Positions 7,462 to 15,753 of a DNA stretch of 64,000 nt are shown piece after piece. Numbering within the stretch: position 1 is the stretch's first letter; every line of letters begins with the position of its first letter. The notes beneath the pieces are model-generated. The model did no database searches. It had not been told where the DNA came from and saw only the letters and a list, made by a program, of their open reading frames with translations. Both the position numbers and the translations under genes were made by a program. The DNA comes from Ornithinibacillus xuwenensis (GTDB lineage: Bacteria > Bacillota > Bacilli > Bacillales > Amphibacillaceae), in the NCBI RefSeq assembly GCF_039614845.1, contig NZ_JBDIML010000002.1, forward strand, positions 248,001 through 312,000, given 5' to 3'.

Positions 7462-8919
7462 ATGGAACAATTAATTATAGAGTTAGAAAATATTGACGTG
7501 ACTTATTTCGATAAAACCGTGTTGAAAACGAAACGTTTAGCTGTACACCAGTTTGATCGAATTGGAATTGTTGGGAAAAATGGAGCGGGGAAGAGTACGT
7601 TATTAAAGCTACTAGCAGGTCGAATTGAACCGACGAAAGGAAGCGTCAGTCGTCATGTAACATGTGGTTATTTGGAACAAGTAGAAGCTCCAATAGCGAG
7701 CATGGAAGCTAGTGAAGCATTAAATGGAAAATTAGCAGTACCAAAAGACTCGGAAGCATTAAGTGGAGGTGAACAGACCAGGCTCAAGCTAGCACAATTG
7801 TTTACCAATTATTATGAGGCATTATTAATCGATGAGCCGACAACACATCTTGATCAGAATGGTATTTCGTTTTTACTCGATGAATTGCGTTATTACTATG
7901 GGGCCCTTGTGATGATTAGTCATGACCGGACAGTTCTAGATGAACTCGTTACAACAATTTGGGAAGTGAAAGACGGCGAAGTAATGGTTTATAAAGGGAA
8001 CTACAGTGACTATATCGAGCAAAAGCAATTAGAACGTGAGCAGCAACAAGCGGCATATGAGCAATATGTAAACGAAAAGCGAAGGCTTGAAAAAGCGGCA
8101 CAAGAAAAAACGAAAAAAGCGGAAAAGATAGCGCAAGCTGGTAGAATGTCCAAAAAAGAATCAAAATCAATGCCAAACCGCATGTTTGAAACGAAATCTA
8201 AAGGAACTAGCCAAAAAGCGGTATACCGTGCAGCGAAGGCAATTGAACAGCGAGTGGAAAGGCTTCAGGAAATCGATGCGGTTCAAGAGGAACGAAGGAT
8301 TGTGTTTCACCAATCGAAGGCATTGCAGCTGCATAATAAATTTCCCATCATGGCAGATCGATTTACCCTTCAGCTAAAGGATAGATTGTTATTAAATGAA
8401 GTGAGCTTCCAATTGCCACTGGGCAAAAAAGTAGCGATTACTGGCGCAAACGGCAGCGGTAAAACAACCTTGCTTCGATCTATAGCAGAACACAATCATG
8501 GCTTAACCATTTCACCAAAGGCAAAAATCGGCTATTTTCAGCAAATGAGCTATCAATTTAGTCGTAACGAAACCGTTCTGGAATTTCTTCAAAATCGTTC
8601 AGATTACAAGGAAGGGTTTTTGAGAACTGTTTTACATGCTATGCAGTTTGTTGGGACGGATATTCGAAAAAATGTGCAGACATTAAGCGGTGGCGAAGCA
8701 ATTCGTTTACAGCTTTGTCAGCTGTTTTTAGGACAATACAACATTCTCTTATTAGATGAACCAACCAATTTTCTCGATATACATGCGATTGAAGCAATTG
8801 AAAAATTTGTAGCGGGGTATGAAGGAACGATTGTATTTGTATCCCATGATCGTTCGTTTATTCAGCGTGTAGCAGATCTAGAATTCACAATACGTAACCA
8901 AGATATATATCTGATTTAA
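7462..8919 (+). CDS. ABC-F ATPase, probable antibiotic-resistance ribosome-protection protein
   Basis: ABC-F proteins bind the ribosomal E site and, in the resistance subgroup (Vga, Msr, Lsa, VmlR), dislodge drugs from the peptidyl-transferase centre or tunnel. The 485 residues carry two ATPase modules and no membrane segments. Module 1 has GKNGAGKST and LSGGEQTRLKLAQ (residues ~37-140). A basic, coiled interdomain linker follows (~195-270), the antibiotic-resistance-domain position. Module 2 has TGANGSGKTT, LSGGEAIRLQLCQ and LLLDEPTNFLD (~335-440). Length is close to Msr(A). The ErmD-like leader points to macrolide-type inducers, but drug specificity cannot be read from sequence. GGAGG lies 8 nt before the ATG. 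Confidence 0.88.
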   Translation: MEQLIIELENIDVTYFDKTVLKTKRLAVHQFDRIGIVGKNGAGKSTLLKLLAGRIEPTKGSVSRHVTCGYLEQVEAPIASMEASEALNGKLAVPKDSEALSGGEQTRLKLAQLFTNYYEALLIDEPTTHLDQNGISFLLDELRYYYGALVMISHDRTVLDELVTTIWEVKDGEVMVYKGNYSDYIEQKQLEREQQQAAYEQYVNEKRRLEKAAQEKTKKAEKIAQAGRMSKKESKSMPNRMFETKSKGTSQKAVYRAAKAIEQRVERLQEIDAVQEERRIVFHQSKALQLHNKFPIMADRFTLQLKDRLLLNEVSFQLPLGKKVAITGANGSGKTTLLRSIAEHNHGLTISPKAKIGYFQQMSYQFSRNETVLEFLQNRSDYKEGFLRTVLHAMQFVGTDIRKNVQTLSGGEAIRLQLCQLFLGQYNILLLDEPTNFLDIHAIEAIEKFVAGYEGTIVFVSHDRSFIQRVADLEFTIRNQDIYLI

Positions 8920-8931
8920 TTAATATTAAAG

Positions 8932-8961
8932 AAAGCCATCAATTTTATTGGTGGCTTTTCA
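8932..8961 (+). terminator. Intrinsic terminator of the ABC-F gene
   Basis: AAAGCCATC (8932-8940) pairs with GGTGGCTTT (8950-8958) and ends in TTTT, 12 bp after the stop codon. Confidence 0.75.
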
Positions 8962-9081
8962 AGTGGGGAAAGATAAAGAGAGTAGAGTCTAAGCTTAGAA
9001 TATTGGCAAGTAATTGGGAAAAGATATGGTTTATGAGGTAGCGCGATTTTAGAGGTAATGTATGTGAAAGGAAGGGTAGAA

Positions 9082-10992
9082 ATGGCGCAATCAAATTTGA
9101 AAGTAGCAGTACAAAAGTTTGGTAACTTTTTAAGCTCAATGGTTTTACCAAACATAGGGGCCTTCATTGCGTGGGGATTAATTACAGCATTATTTATTCC
9201 TACGGGCTTCTTTCCAAATGAGAATTTGGGCCAATTAGTTGGTCCAATGGTGACATACTTATTGCCATTATTAATTGGTTTTACTGGAGGAAAGCTAGTC
9301 CATGATCACCGAGGTGGTGTAGTTGGTGCGATTGCAACAATGGGTGTCATTATTGGCGCTCCAGATACACCAATGTTCTTAGGTGCCATGATTATCGGCC
9401 CACTAGGCGGATATGTCATTAAGAAGTTCGATCAGGCCATCGAGGGAAAAATAAGGTCAGGATTTGAAATGCTTGTTAATAACTTTTCAGCTGGAATATT
9501 AGGGGGCATTCTGGCAATCTTATCATTCTTAGCAATAGGTCCTGCTGTAGATGGCTTCACACAATTGCTAGTTTCTGGAGTAGACTGGTTAATTGAAACA
9601 GGCTTATTGCCACTAACAAGCATATTAATTGAGCCTGCCAAAATTCTTTTCCTAAACAATGCGATAAACCATGGGGTGTTATCACCAATTGGTTTAGAAC
9701 AGGTTCAGGATACTGGAAAATCAATTCTATTCTTATTAGAAGCAAATCCAGGGCCAGGATTTGGTGTGCTACTAGCCTTTATGCTATTTGGAAAAGGTAC
9801 AGCAAAGCAATCTGCACCTGGTGCAGGAATCATTCACTTTTTTGGTGGTATACATGAAATTTACTTCCCATATGTACTCATGCGTCCGAAGCTACTTTTT
9901 GCCGTAATCATCAGTGGCATGAGTGGTGTATTTACCTTAGTGCTGTTAGGAGGGGGCTTATCAGCTCCAGCATCACCGGGTAGTATTATAGCTATTACCG
10001 CCGTTACTCCGCCGCAAGCAATGGCTTATGTTGCCAACTATGCTTCTGTAATAGTAGCTACGATCGTATCATTTGTCATCTCAGGATTTGTATTGAAAAC
10101 AAGTAAGCAGGATACAGAAGATATAGAAGAAGCTACACAAAAAATGCAGGAAATGAAAGGGAGAAAAAGCTCTGTTGCTTCCTCACTACAAGCGAAGCAA
10201 GGTGCATTACCGGAAGAAGTAAATAAGATTGTGTTTGCTTGTGATGCAGGAATGGGCTCTAGTGCAATGGGAGCATCTCTTCTCCGTAAAAAGGTCAAAG
10301 CAGCAGGGTTAGATGTGACGGTCACCAATACGGCGATTAGCAATATACCAAGTGATGCACAAATTGTCATTACCCAAGAGGAGCTAACACCGCGTGCTAA
10401 AAATAAGGTGCCGAGTGCTTATCATATTTCTGTCGATAATTTCCTATCAAGTCCTGAATACGATAAACTCATTGATAGCTTAGAAAACGGTGTATCACGA
10501 GCACAAGCAGAACTAGTTGAAGACACCGAAGCAGATATTACTGGTATTGATCATGAGCATGATGATGACGATCTATTACGGGAAGAAAATATATTTATTA
10601 ATCAGCAATTTTCTTCCAAGGAGGAAGCCATTCGGTTTGTTGGCGAGGCTTTAGTGAAGGCTGGTTATGTGGAAGAAAGTTATGTCGATGCCATGATTGA
10701 ACGAGATAATATGACCTCCACCTATATGGGAAACCATGTTGCGATCCCACATGGAACAGAGGAAGCCAAAAAAGCAGTTATCCGTTCAGGCTTTACGGTA
10801 GCACAGGTTCCAGCTGGTGTTGATTTTGGCGGTGAACAAGCTAAATTAATTTTTGGTATTGCTGGAAAAGATGGTACGCATCTTGAAATCCTATCTGGCA
10901 TCGCTGTTATTTGCTCGGAGCTAGAAAATATTGAGCAAATGGTTCAAGCGAAAACAGCCCAAGAATTGAAGGATATTATTAACAGCAAATAA
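9082..10992 (+). CDS. mtlA: Mannitol PTS enzyme IICBA
   Basis: This transporter imports mannitol and phosphorylates it to mannitol-1-phosphate. The 636 residues contain all three domains. The IIC membrane domain occupies residues ~1-335. The IIB domain has its phosphorylated cysteine at ~387 (FACDAGMGSSAMGASLL). The IIA domain has its active histidine at ~557 (VAIPHGTEEAKK). B. subtilis splits this into MtlA (IICB) and MtlF (IIA); the full fusion here resembles the enterobacterial form. The ATG at 9082 is preferred over 9058 because AAGGAAGG lies six bases before it. mtlD follows after 28 bp. No mtlR activator gene is present in the window. Confidence 0.95.
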   Translation: MAQSNLKVAVQKFGNFLSSMVLPNIGAFIAWGLITALFIPTGFFPNENLGQLVGPMVTYLLPLLIGFTGGKLVHDHRGGVVGAIATMGVIIGAPDTPMFLGAMIIGPLGGYVIKKFDQAIEGKIRSGFEMLVNNFSAGILGGILAILSFLAIGPAVDGFTQLLVSGVDWLIETGLLPLTSILIEPAKILFLNNAINHGVLSPIGLEQVQDTGKSILFLLEANPGPGFGVLLAFMLFGKGTAKQSAPGAGIIHFFGGIHEIYFPYVLMRPKLLFAVIISGMSGVFTLVLLGGGLSAPASPGSIIAITAVTPPQAMAYVANYASVIVATIVSFVISGFVLKTSKQDTEDIEEATQKMQEMKGRKSSVASSLQAKQGALPEEVNKIVFACDAGMGSSAMGASLLRKKVKAAGLDVTVTNTAISNIPSDAQIVITQEELTPRAKNKVPSAYHISVDNFLSSPEYDKLIDSLENGVSRAQAELVEDTEADITGIDHEHDDDDLLREENIFINQQFSSKEEAIRFVGEALVKAGYVEESYVDAMIERDNMTSTYMGNHVAIPHGTEEAKKAVIRSGFTVAQVPAGVDFGGEQAKLIFGIAGKDGTHLEILSGIAVICSELENIEQMVQAKTAQELKDIINSK

Positions 10993-11020
10993 TTTATAAA
11001 TGGATAAAGGAATGATAAGC

Positions 11021-12163
11021 ATGAAGGAAGTTCTTCACTTCGGAGCAGGCAATATTGGTAGGGGGTTTATTGGTGCATTATTTTCTGAATCTGGATACCA
11101 TGTAACATTTGTTGATATTGCAGATGAAATCATTCAACAATTAAACGAACAGAAAAGCTATCAGGTAAAGCTGGCTACCAGTACACAAGAATCCACTGCC
11201 ATTAGCAATGTATCTGGATTAAATAATCTTAAACAAGCGGATGAGGTTGTAGAGGCGATTACTGGTGCTGAGTTTCTAACAACGGCTATCGGTCCAACTA
11301 TTTTACCTAGAATTGCACCACTTATTGCTCGTGGATTGACAAAGCGTGTTGAACAATCAGATGCAAAGCTTTATATCATTGCTTGTGAAAATCAAATTGG
11401 TGCTACAGATATTCTAAAACAGCATATCGTAGAGCACTTATCAGAGGACACAAAGCAAAAGATGGAAGGGAAAATCTACTTTTTCAATTCTGCCGTTGAT
11501 CGAATTGTGCCAATTCAGGAGAACAAAGGGTCATTAGATGTACTAGTGGAGCCTTATTATGAATGGGTTGTGGAAACAACCGAGACGCTTCCTTCGATTA
11601 CTGGCATGAAGATTGTGGCTGAGTTGGCTCCTTATATTGAACGAAAATTATTTACTGTCAATACAGGTCACGCTGTTATTGCTTATCTTGGCTACCTTGC
11701 GGGGAAATCAACTATTGATAAAACGTTGGCCGATGAATCAATCGAAACTCAAGTTCGTCAGACGCTAAACGAAACAGGAGACTATTTAGTTCATCAATAT
11801 CGATTAAATCATGAAGAACATCTAGCGTATATCCAGAAGATTATTGAGCGATTCAAAAATCCATATTTACATGATGGTGTCACCAGAGTAGCGCGAGCAC
11901 CAATACGTAAATTAGGACCAGAGGATCGGTTGGTGAGACCTGCAGTTGAAGCACATAAAGCTGGATTGGCGTATACGAATTTAGCAAAAGCTATTGCAGC
12001 AGCACTTCTATTCAATTTTGAAGAAGATGAGGAAGCAATCAAACTACAGGCGATGATACAAGAGAAAGGCGTCGCAACAGTATTACAGGAAATAAGTGGA
12101 CTGGAGGAAAATGGTGAAATAACGCGTGAAGTGATAAAACATTATGAGGCATTAAAGAATTAA
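11021..12163 (+). CDS. mtlD: Mannitol-1-phosphate 5-dehydrogenase
   Basis: This enzyme oxidises mannitol-1-phosphate to fructose-6-phosphate with NAD+, completing mannitol entry into glycolysis. The 380-residue product starts at MKEVLHFGAGNIGRGFIGALF, whose GxGxxGxG fold binds NAD. Catalytic-region motifs include NSAVDRIVP and KLFTVNTGHAVIAYLGYLAG (Lys/His cluster). The frame is open seven codons further upstream, but AAAGGA sits at the proper distance from the ATG at 11021. It is the last gene of the mtlA-mtlD operon, ending at a strong terminator. Confidence 0.95.
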   Translation: MKEVLHFGAGNIGRGFIGALFSESGYHVTFVDIADEIIQQLNEQKSYQVKLATSTQESTAISNVSGLNNLKQADEVVEAITGAEFLTTAIGPTILPRIAPLIARGLTKRVEQSDAKLYIIACENQIGATDILKQHIVEHLSEDTKQKMEGKIYFFNSAVDRIVPIQENKGSLDVLVEPYYEWVVETTETLPSITGMKIVAELAPYIERKLFTVNTGHAVIAYLGYLAGKSTIDKTLADESIETQVRQTLNETGDYLVHQYRLNHEEHLAYIQKIIERFKNPYLHDGVTRVARAPIRKLGPEDRLVRPAVEAHKAGLAYTNLAKAIAAALLFNFEEDEEAIKLQAMIQEKGVATVLQEISGLEENGEITREVIKHYEALKN

Positions 12164-12176
12164 GAGGAAATGAAGG

Positions 12177-12211
12177 ACCTGATTTTTTCCGTGTGAGAAA
12201 TCAGGTCTTTT
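12177..12211 (+). terminator. Intrinsic terminator of the mtl operon
   Basis: GACCTGATTT (12177-12186) pairs perfectly with AAATCAGGTC (12198-12207) and is followed by TTTTCC. Confidence 0.88.
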
Positions 12212-12296
12212 CCTTTGCTAGTGGTCAAAAATTGCTGTCTACTCGTGAAAATGAGTTGTTTTTGTTTAACCTCTAAATAGATATTAGTGGATAAGG

Positions 12297-12360
12297 TTGC
12301 TTATAGAAAGTTTTTCATGTTATTATTTAGATGTAAAATAGTTAGATATCTAAATAATAA
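12297..12360 (+). promoter_or_regulatory. Promoter overlapped by a MarR-type operator
   Basis: TTGCTT (12297) and TATTAT (12321-12326), spaced 18 bp, form a plausible sigma-A promoter. The 13-bp arms TTATTATTTAGAT (12320-12332) and ATCTAAATAATAA (12348-12360) are perfect inverted repeats. A nested palindrome TTAGATATCTAA lies at 12342-12353. The TTAGAT half-site thus occurs three times over the -10 and start region. The MarR gene two positions downstream is the obvious candidate repressor (inference). Confidence 0.6.
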
Positions 12361-12399
12361 TTAGAGAAAAATAAGTTTTTTTCCTTAGGAGGGAATATC

Positions 12400-13134
12400 A
12401 TGAGAAGATTAGAAGGTAAAGTGGCAATTATAACTGGTGGTGCATCAGGGATTGGCCTAGGAATGGTAGAGCTTTTTCAACAAGAAGGTGCAACGGTTAT
12501 TGCAGCAGATATCAATGAGGAAGCCATTGCAAAGGTAAGTGAGAAAGAAAATGTATTTGGTATGAAATTAAATGTCGCTTCTGATCAAGATTGGGAGGTG
12601 TTTGCGAAGGAAGTAGTGAACCAGTTTGGAAGAATAGATATTCTGGTTAACAATGCTGGAATCTCATCAGAAAAGCCATATCAGGAAATTAATAGTGATG
12701 ATTGGCAAAAGATGCTGGCGATTAACAGTTTTGGCCCCTTTGCTGGCATTAAACATGTCACACCATATATGATCGAGCAGAAGAAGGGATCTATTATTAA
12801 TATTTCATCCTATACGGCACAAATTGGACAAGGATTTAATCACTACTCTGCATCAAAAGGTGCGGTTCGCGCATTATCCAAGGCTGCCGCAACGACATTT
12901 GGACGTCAGGGAATACGTGTGAATGCCTTGTTCCCAGGAATTATTGAGACACCAATGACACAAGCATTAAGTGCTTCAAAAGAGCTTCTTGGACAGTTAG
13001 TTCAAGCTACACCACTACAACGATTAGGGAAGCCTGAAGACATTGCAAATGCTGCCCTATTCTTAGCATCAGATGAATCCTCTTACATTACCGGTTCTGA
13101 GTTGGTTATTGACGGTGGGTTTTCTGCTCAATAA
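12400..13134 (+). CDS. SDR-family NAD(P)-dependent oxidoreductase
   Basis: A classical short-chain dehydrogenase of 244 residues, cytoplasmic. It has the cofactor motif TGGASGIG (12-19), an acidic residue after strand 2 (AADIN, favouring NAD), NNAG near 87, and the catalytic set Ser (INISSYTA) and YxxxK (YSASK). The C-terminus ITGSELVIDGGFSAQ is typical. Closest known groups are glucose/3-oxoacyl-ACP-type reductases; the substrate is unknown. A TAGGAGGG site precedes the ATG. The palindromic promoter and downstream MarR gene suggest induction by a small aromatic or lipophilic ligand. Confidence 0.9.
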   Translation: MRRLEGKVAIITGGASGIGLGMVELFQQEGATVIAADINEEAIAKVSEKENVFGMKLNVASDQDWEVFAKEVVNQFGRIDILVNNAGISSEKPYQEINSDDWQKMLAINSFGPFAGIKHVTPYMIEQKKGSIINISSYTAQIGQGFNHYSASKGAVRALSKAAATTFGRQGIRVNALFPGIIETPMTQALSASKELLGQLVQATPLQRLGKPEDIANAALFLASDESSYITGSELVIDGGFSAQ

Positions 13135-13150
13135 AATAGTAGTAGACAGT

Positions 13151-13183
13151 GAGAGCCCTAATTTGTATAGGGCTCTCCATTTT
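13151..13183 (+). terminator. Terminator between the SDR and marR genes
   Basis: GAGAGCCCTA (13151-13160) pairs perfectly with TAGGGCTCTC (13168-13177), then a short T-rich run. MarR is therefore expressed by partial read-through or from its own promoter. Confidence 0.8.
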
Positions 13184-13204
13184 TAGAAAGCAGGGATCCC
13201 GCAA

Positions 13205-13618
13205 ATGAAAGAACAAACCATTTTTGAACTGTTACATACCATGGACAAGGTGACGAACAATCTAATCATACAATGGAATAAAATGTTCAATGAAAACCTT
13301 GGAATTTCGCATATCCTCATACTCAGTCATTTAAGGAGTAGCGGAAAAAGCCGTCCATCTGACATTGCAAAGTCCCTTGGGCTAACTCCTCCTACATTAA
13401 CGCATCTGGCAGAAAAGCTCGTACAAAAAGAATTAGTCGTTCGAATCGTGGACGAATCCGATCGACGAATTATCAACTTGGGAATAACGGAAAAAGGAAT
13501 TGAAATGGTGAACCGAGCACATCAAGAAGGAGTCGTCCTACGAAAGAATCTATTTAAAAAATTATCGGACGAAGAAAAACAGCAACTATTAGCTATTTAT
13601 GAAAAGTTGGATAGCTGA
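13205..13618 (+). CDS. MarR-family transcriptional regulator
   Basis: This 137-residue winged-helix repressor probably acts as a dimer and releases DNA on binding a ligand. The recognition region is RPSDIAKSLGLTPPTLTHLAEKLVQKELVVR (residues ~57-85), and the wing contains DESDRRIINLGITEKG, the hallmark D-x-R-R wing of MarR proteins. It lies in the same direction and directly after the SDR gene, whose promoter contains repeated TTAGAT sites, so SDR control is likely. No cysteine is visible, so a redox switch of the OhrR type is unlikely. Confidence 0.9.
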   Translation: MKEQTIFELLHTMDKVTNNLIIQWNKMFNENLGISHILILSHLRSSGKSRPSDIAKSLGLTPPTLTHLAEKLVQKELVVRIVDESDRRIINLGITEKGIEMVNRAHQEGVVLRKNLFKKLSDEEKQQLLAIYEKLDS

Positions 13619-13628
13619 ATTTTGGGGG

Positions 13629-13740
13629 AAAGGCTGAAGAAAGCTGGTGAGAGGCTGAAGTTTGGCTTGGAAAGGCTGAAAATCGGCATTCAAAAGCTGA
13701 AGTTTACCACAAACAGGCTAAAGGTCAGCTCCCAAAATCT
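13629..13740. repeat. 21-bp tandem repeat with heptad coding pattern
   Basis: GCTGAA or GCTAAA recurs at 13633, 13654, 13675, 13696 and 13717, exactly every 21 bp. Translated in the frame that continues past the marR stop codon, the units read E-R-L-K-K-A-G, E-R-L-K-F-G-L, E-R-L-K-I-G-I, Q-K-L-K-F-T-T, N-R-L-K-V-S-S. This is an amphipathic heptad-like pattern ending at a stop near 13760. There is no strong ribosome site, only a TTG at 13622. The same unit occurs at 24520-24575, so this is a dispersed intergenic family rather than a gene tail. Confidence 0.65.
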
Positions 13741-13856
13741 TATGCTAACGTTCCAAATATAGCTGCCACTCCAACAGTTGTTTAATAATTTGGAAATTTA
13801 TGCTAAAGTCGTAAGGAGTGTATTTTTCGGATATGTAGACATGGGGGTGGCTTGCA

Positions 13857-14570
13857 GTGAGCTTTGATATTATTTTCAACAATAATTTAATCGAAGTTTT
13901 AGGGTTCTTTTTCGCGATAGTTGTCATTTTTTACTTTGCTACTAGAATTAATCGAGGTCTAAGCGTAAAGCCAAAGGCATGGAAGATTTTTGTGGTAATT
14001 GTAGTTGGGATTTTTTCTTTTTCCATCACATTAACTTTTAATATGTTAATTAAAATCCCATTATTACCACTAGGTGTATGGCTATTATATTTTGTGCTTC
14101 GATCAGATGAAAACCGCTGGAGGACTTATCGAAAATTTGCTTGGCTAGGATTTTGGTCTAATTTCCTCTTTCTATTAATCTCGTTGGTAACGATACCTAT
14201 CTTTAACTTTGTATATCCTAAGGATGATCTAACAACGTATCTAGCAAACATTGAAAATACTTCTATTCATGCTATCCATCCATCAGGGGAAAGTTTAAGC
14301 TTAGATAGAGAAAGTCTTCAGAAACAAATCCCATCGATGACAAAGGAAGAAATTAATAGTGATCAGTGGTATAACGATACCTATCTCTCTGAAAGTAGTC
14401 CTAAAGAAGAGAGGTTCCCATATCAGCTAATCGGTGCATTACCTAAATGGGGAAGTAGTCTTAATGTAATGATCCTTATCGAAGACGATGGCAAAGGAAT
14501 ATTGATAACGACAACGAAGGAACAGCAATACTTTCGCTCAGATAAATCCTTGTTAGAGGGGGGCGAATAA
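13857..14570 (+). CDS. Unknown membrane protein
   Basis: I do not recognise this 237-residue protein. It starts at GTG with a GGGGGTGG site upstream. Four hydrophobic segments occupy residues ~10-28, 40-58, 60-77 and 98-118. A soluble C-terminal part (~130-237) contains LDRESLQKQIPSMTKEEIN and ends in a charged tail. The next gene starts one base after its stop, so the two are co-translated and probably form a membrane pair. Repeat DNA, not a gene, lies upstream. Confidence 0.75.
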   Translation: MSFDIIFNNNLIEVLGFFFAIVVIFYFATRINRGLSVKPKAWKIFVVIVVGIFSFSITLTFNMLIKIPLLPLGVWLLYFVLRSDENRWRTYRKFAWLGFWSNFLFLLISLVTIPIFNFVYPKDDLTTYLANIENTSIHAIHPSGESLSLDRESLQKQIPSMTKEEINSDQWYNDTYLSESSPKEERFPYQLIGALPKWGSSLNVMILIEDDGKGILITTTKEQQYFRSDKSLLEGGE

Positions 14571-14571
14571 C

Positions 14572-15318
14572 ATGACAATGAAAAAGAAGTTGTTTACTAG
14601 TGGCATCGTTCTAGCTGTCATGCTTCTATTATTTCTTGTTTATTGGTATTATCTTGCGAAGCCAGGCTCTCTTCCAACTAATGAGGAATTAATTGCTGAA
14701 ATTAATGAAATCTACCCGCAAGCTCGTGCCGATGTTATACAGGATACAATTTCAATAGATGAAAAGCATGTGTTGGTGCCCTTTGTATCCACAAATGAAG
14801 AGTATGGATTAAGCTATTTGGTTTGGGAAAAGCATAAGTGGAAAGTAGTTAACATCGATACAAAAGGTTATCCAATGCTATGGAAGATTGAAAAAAATAA
14901 TCCGGATTCCTATTACCTTGTCTGGAATATACAGCCAAGTGATCAACTGCAGTACATCGATTTTTATATGACAAGAGATAGAGGATTCAGGATTTCATAT
15001 GGAACCGAACACTACTATTATCCGAAGGTTCAAATGGTGCAGAGAGTCAACGCTCAGGAGAAAACTTATGGAGCGATGGCGTTACCGGATGAATGGCAGT
15101 CGTTCATGTCTAGCCTGATGAAGGTGGAGGAAGCTAGTCAACCGCAATCTCTTTTTTACGAAATGCCGATTGGGCAATCCATCAGGATAGGATTTATTCC
15201 GTATGATAAAAATGATAAGATAACGGAGCTTGAAGGTTCTATTAATGGAAGTTCCTATACAATTGGTGATATACAGTTGGATTTTGTCTTGCATCTCTAT
15301 GAAGAGGATTTGGAATAA
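14572..15318 (+). CDS. Unknown membrane-anchored extracytoplasmic protein
   Basis: This 248-residue protein has a basic start (MTMKKKLF) and one hydrophobic helix at ~9-28, then an extracellular domain rich in Trp/Tyr/Phe (WEKHKWKVVNIDTKGYPMLWKIE). No enzyme motif or lipobox is visible. The start overlaps the ribosome site GGGGGCG of the upstream gene's end, so it forms an operon with the four-helix protein before it. The cobalamin riboswitch 40 bp downstream belongs to the next transcription unit. Confidence 0.75.
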   Translation: MTMKKKLFTSGIVLAVMLLLFLVYWYYLAKPGSLPTNEELIAEINEIYPQARADVIQDTISIDEKHVLVPFVSTNEEYGLSYLVWEKHKWKVVNIDTKGYPMLWKIEKNNPDSYYLVWNIQPSDQLQYIDFYMTRDRGFRISYGTEHYYYPKVQMVQRVNAQEKTYGAMALPDEWQSFMSSLMKVEEASQPQSLFYEMPIGQSIRIGFIPYDKNDKITELEGSINGSSYTIGDIQLDFVLHLYEEDLE

Positions 15319-15355
15319 ATTCCAGGAAGCTCATCCCCATACGATTCATCACCAG

Positions 15356-15384
15356 TTGTAAAAATAAAACTTGTATATTATAGT
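15356..15384 (+). promoter_or_regulatory. Likely promoter of the cobalamin riboswitch transcript
   Basis: TTGTAA (15356-15361), 17-bp spacer, TATAGT (15379-15384). It places the RNA start about 18 nt before the riboswitch P1 stem. Confidence 0.5.
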
Positions 15385-15408
15385 TGAAAAGAAACATAGC
15401 TAGCCGGT

Positions 15409-15565
15409 AAAAATGGTGTCTGAAAGGACCTAAAAGGGAATCTGGTGAAAATCCAGAACTGTACCCGCAACTGTAAGTGCGAACCGAAATAAACAAAACC
15501 ACTGTCTTCGGATGGGAAGGGTTTAAAGTAGCTATCTCGCATGAGTCAGGAGACCTGCCATTTTT
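15409..15565 (+). promoter_or_regulatory. Cobalamin (B12) riboswitch
   Basis: The aptamer shows the conserved core: a GGGAATCTGGTGAAAATCC block at ~15434, then CCCGCAACTGTAAG at ~15464, and the 3-prime B12 box AGTCAGGAGACCTGCC at 15544-15559. Closing stem P1 is AAAAATGG (15409-15416) with CCATTTTT (15558-15565). Binding of coenzyme B12 normally represses downstream genes. Here the next gene is an acyl-CoA thioesterase with a terminator in between, an unusual target. Confidence 0.95.
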
Positions 15566-15666
15566 ATAGCGTATTTTCTTCTTCGGGAGTTGGGAAGATT
15601 GGACGAGGGATTGCTACTTAAACAGTACTGTCTTCTGTTTGAATAGTGTTATTCTGCGCCTGTACA

Positions 15667-15692
15667 CCCCATCTTCAAGGATGGGGTTTTTT
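15667..15692 (+). terminator. Riboswitch expression-platform terminator
   Basis: CCCCATC (15667-15673) pairs with GATGGGG (15680-15686), followed by six T. The upstream GAAGATTGG (15594-15602) can pair with CCCCATCTTC in eight of nine positions, a ready antiterminator. The hairpin thus fits an on/off switch controlled by the B12 aptamer. The pairing is inferred by eye. Confidence 0.8.
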
Positions 15693-15753
15693 GTCATTCT
15701 TTCTACTAGAGGATTCGCACCCAAATAACAAATGAATAGGAATGAGGAAAGCA

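Noticed and set aside
15242..15502. 86-residue minus-strand ORF across the riboswitch
   Set aside because: It runs antisense through the B12 aptamer and into a coding gene, with no ribosome site.
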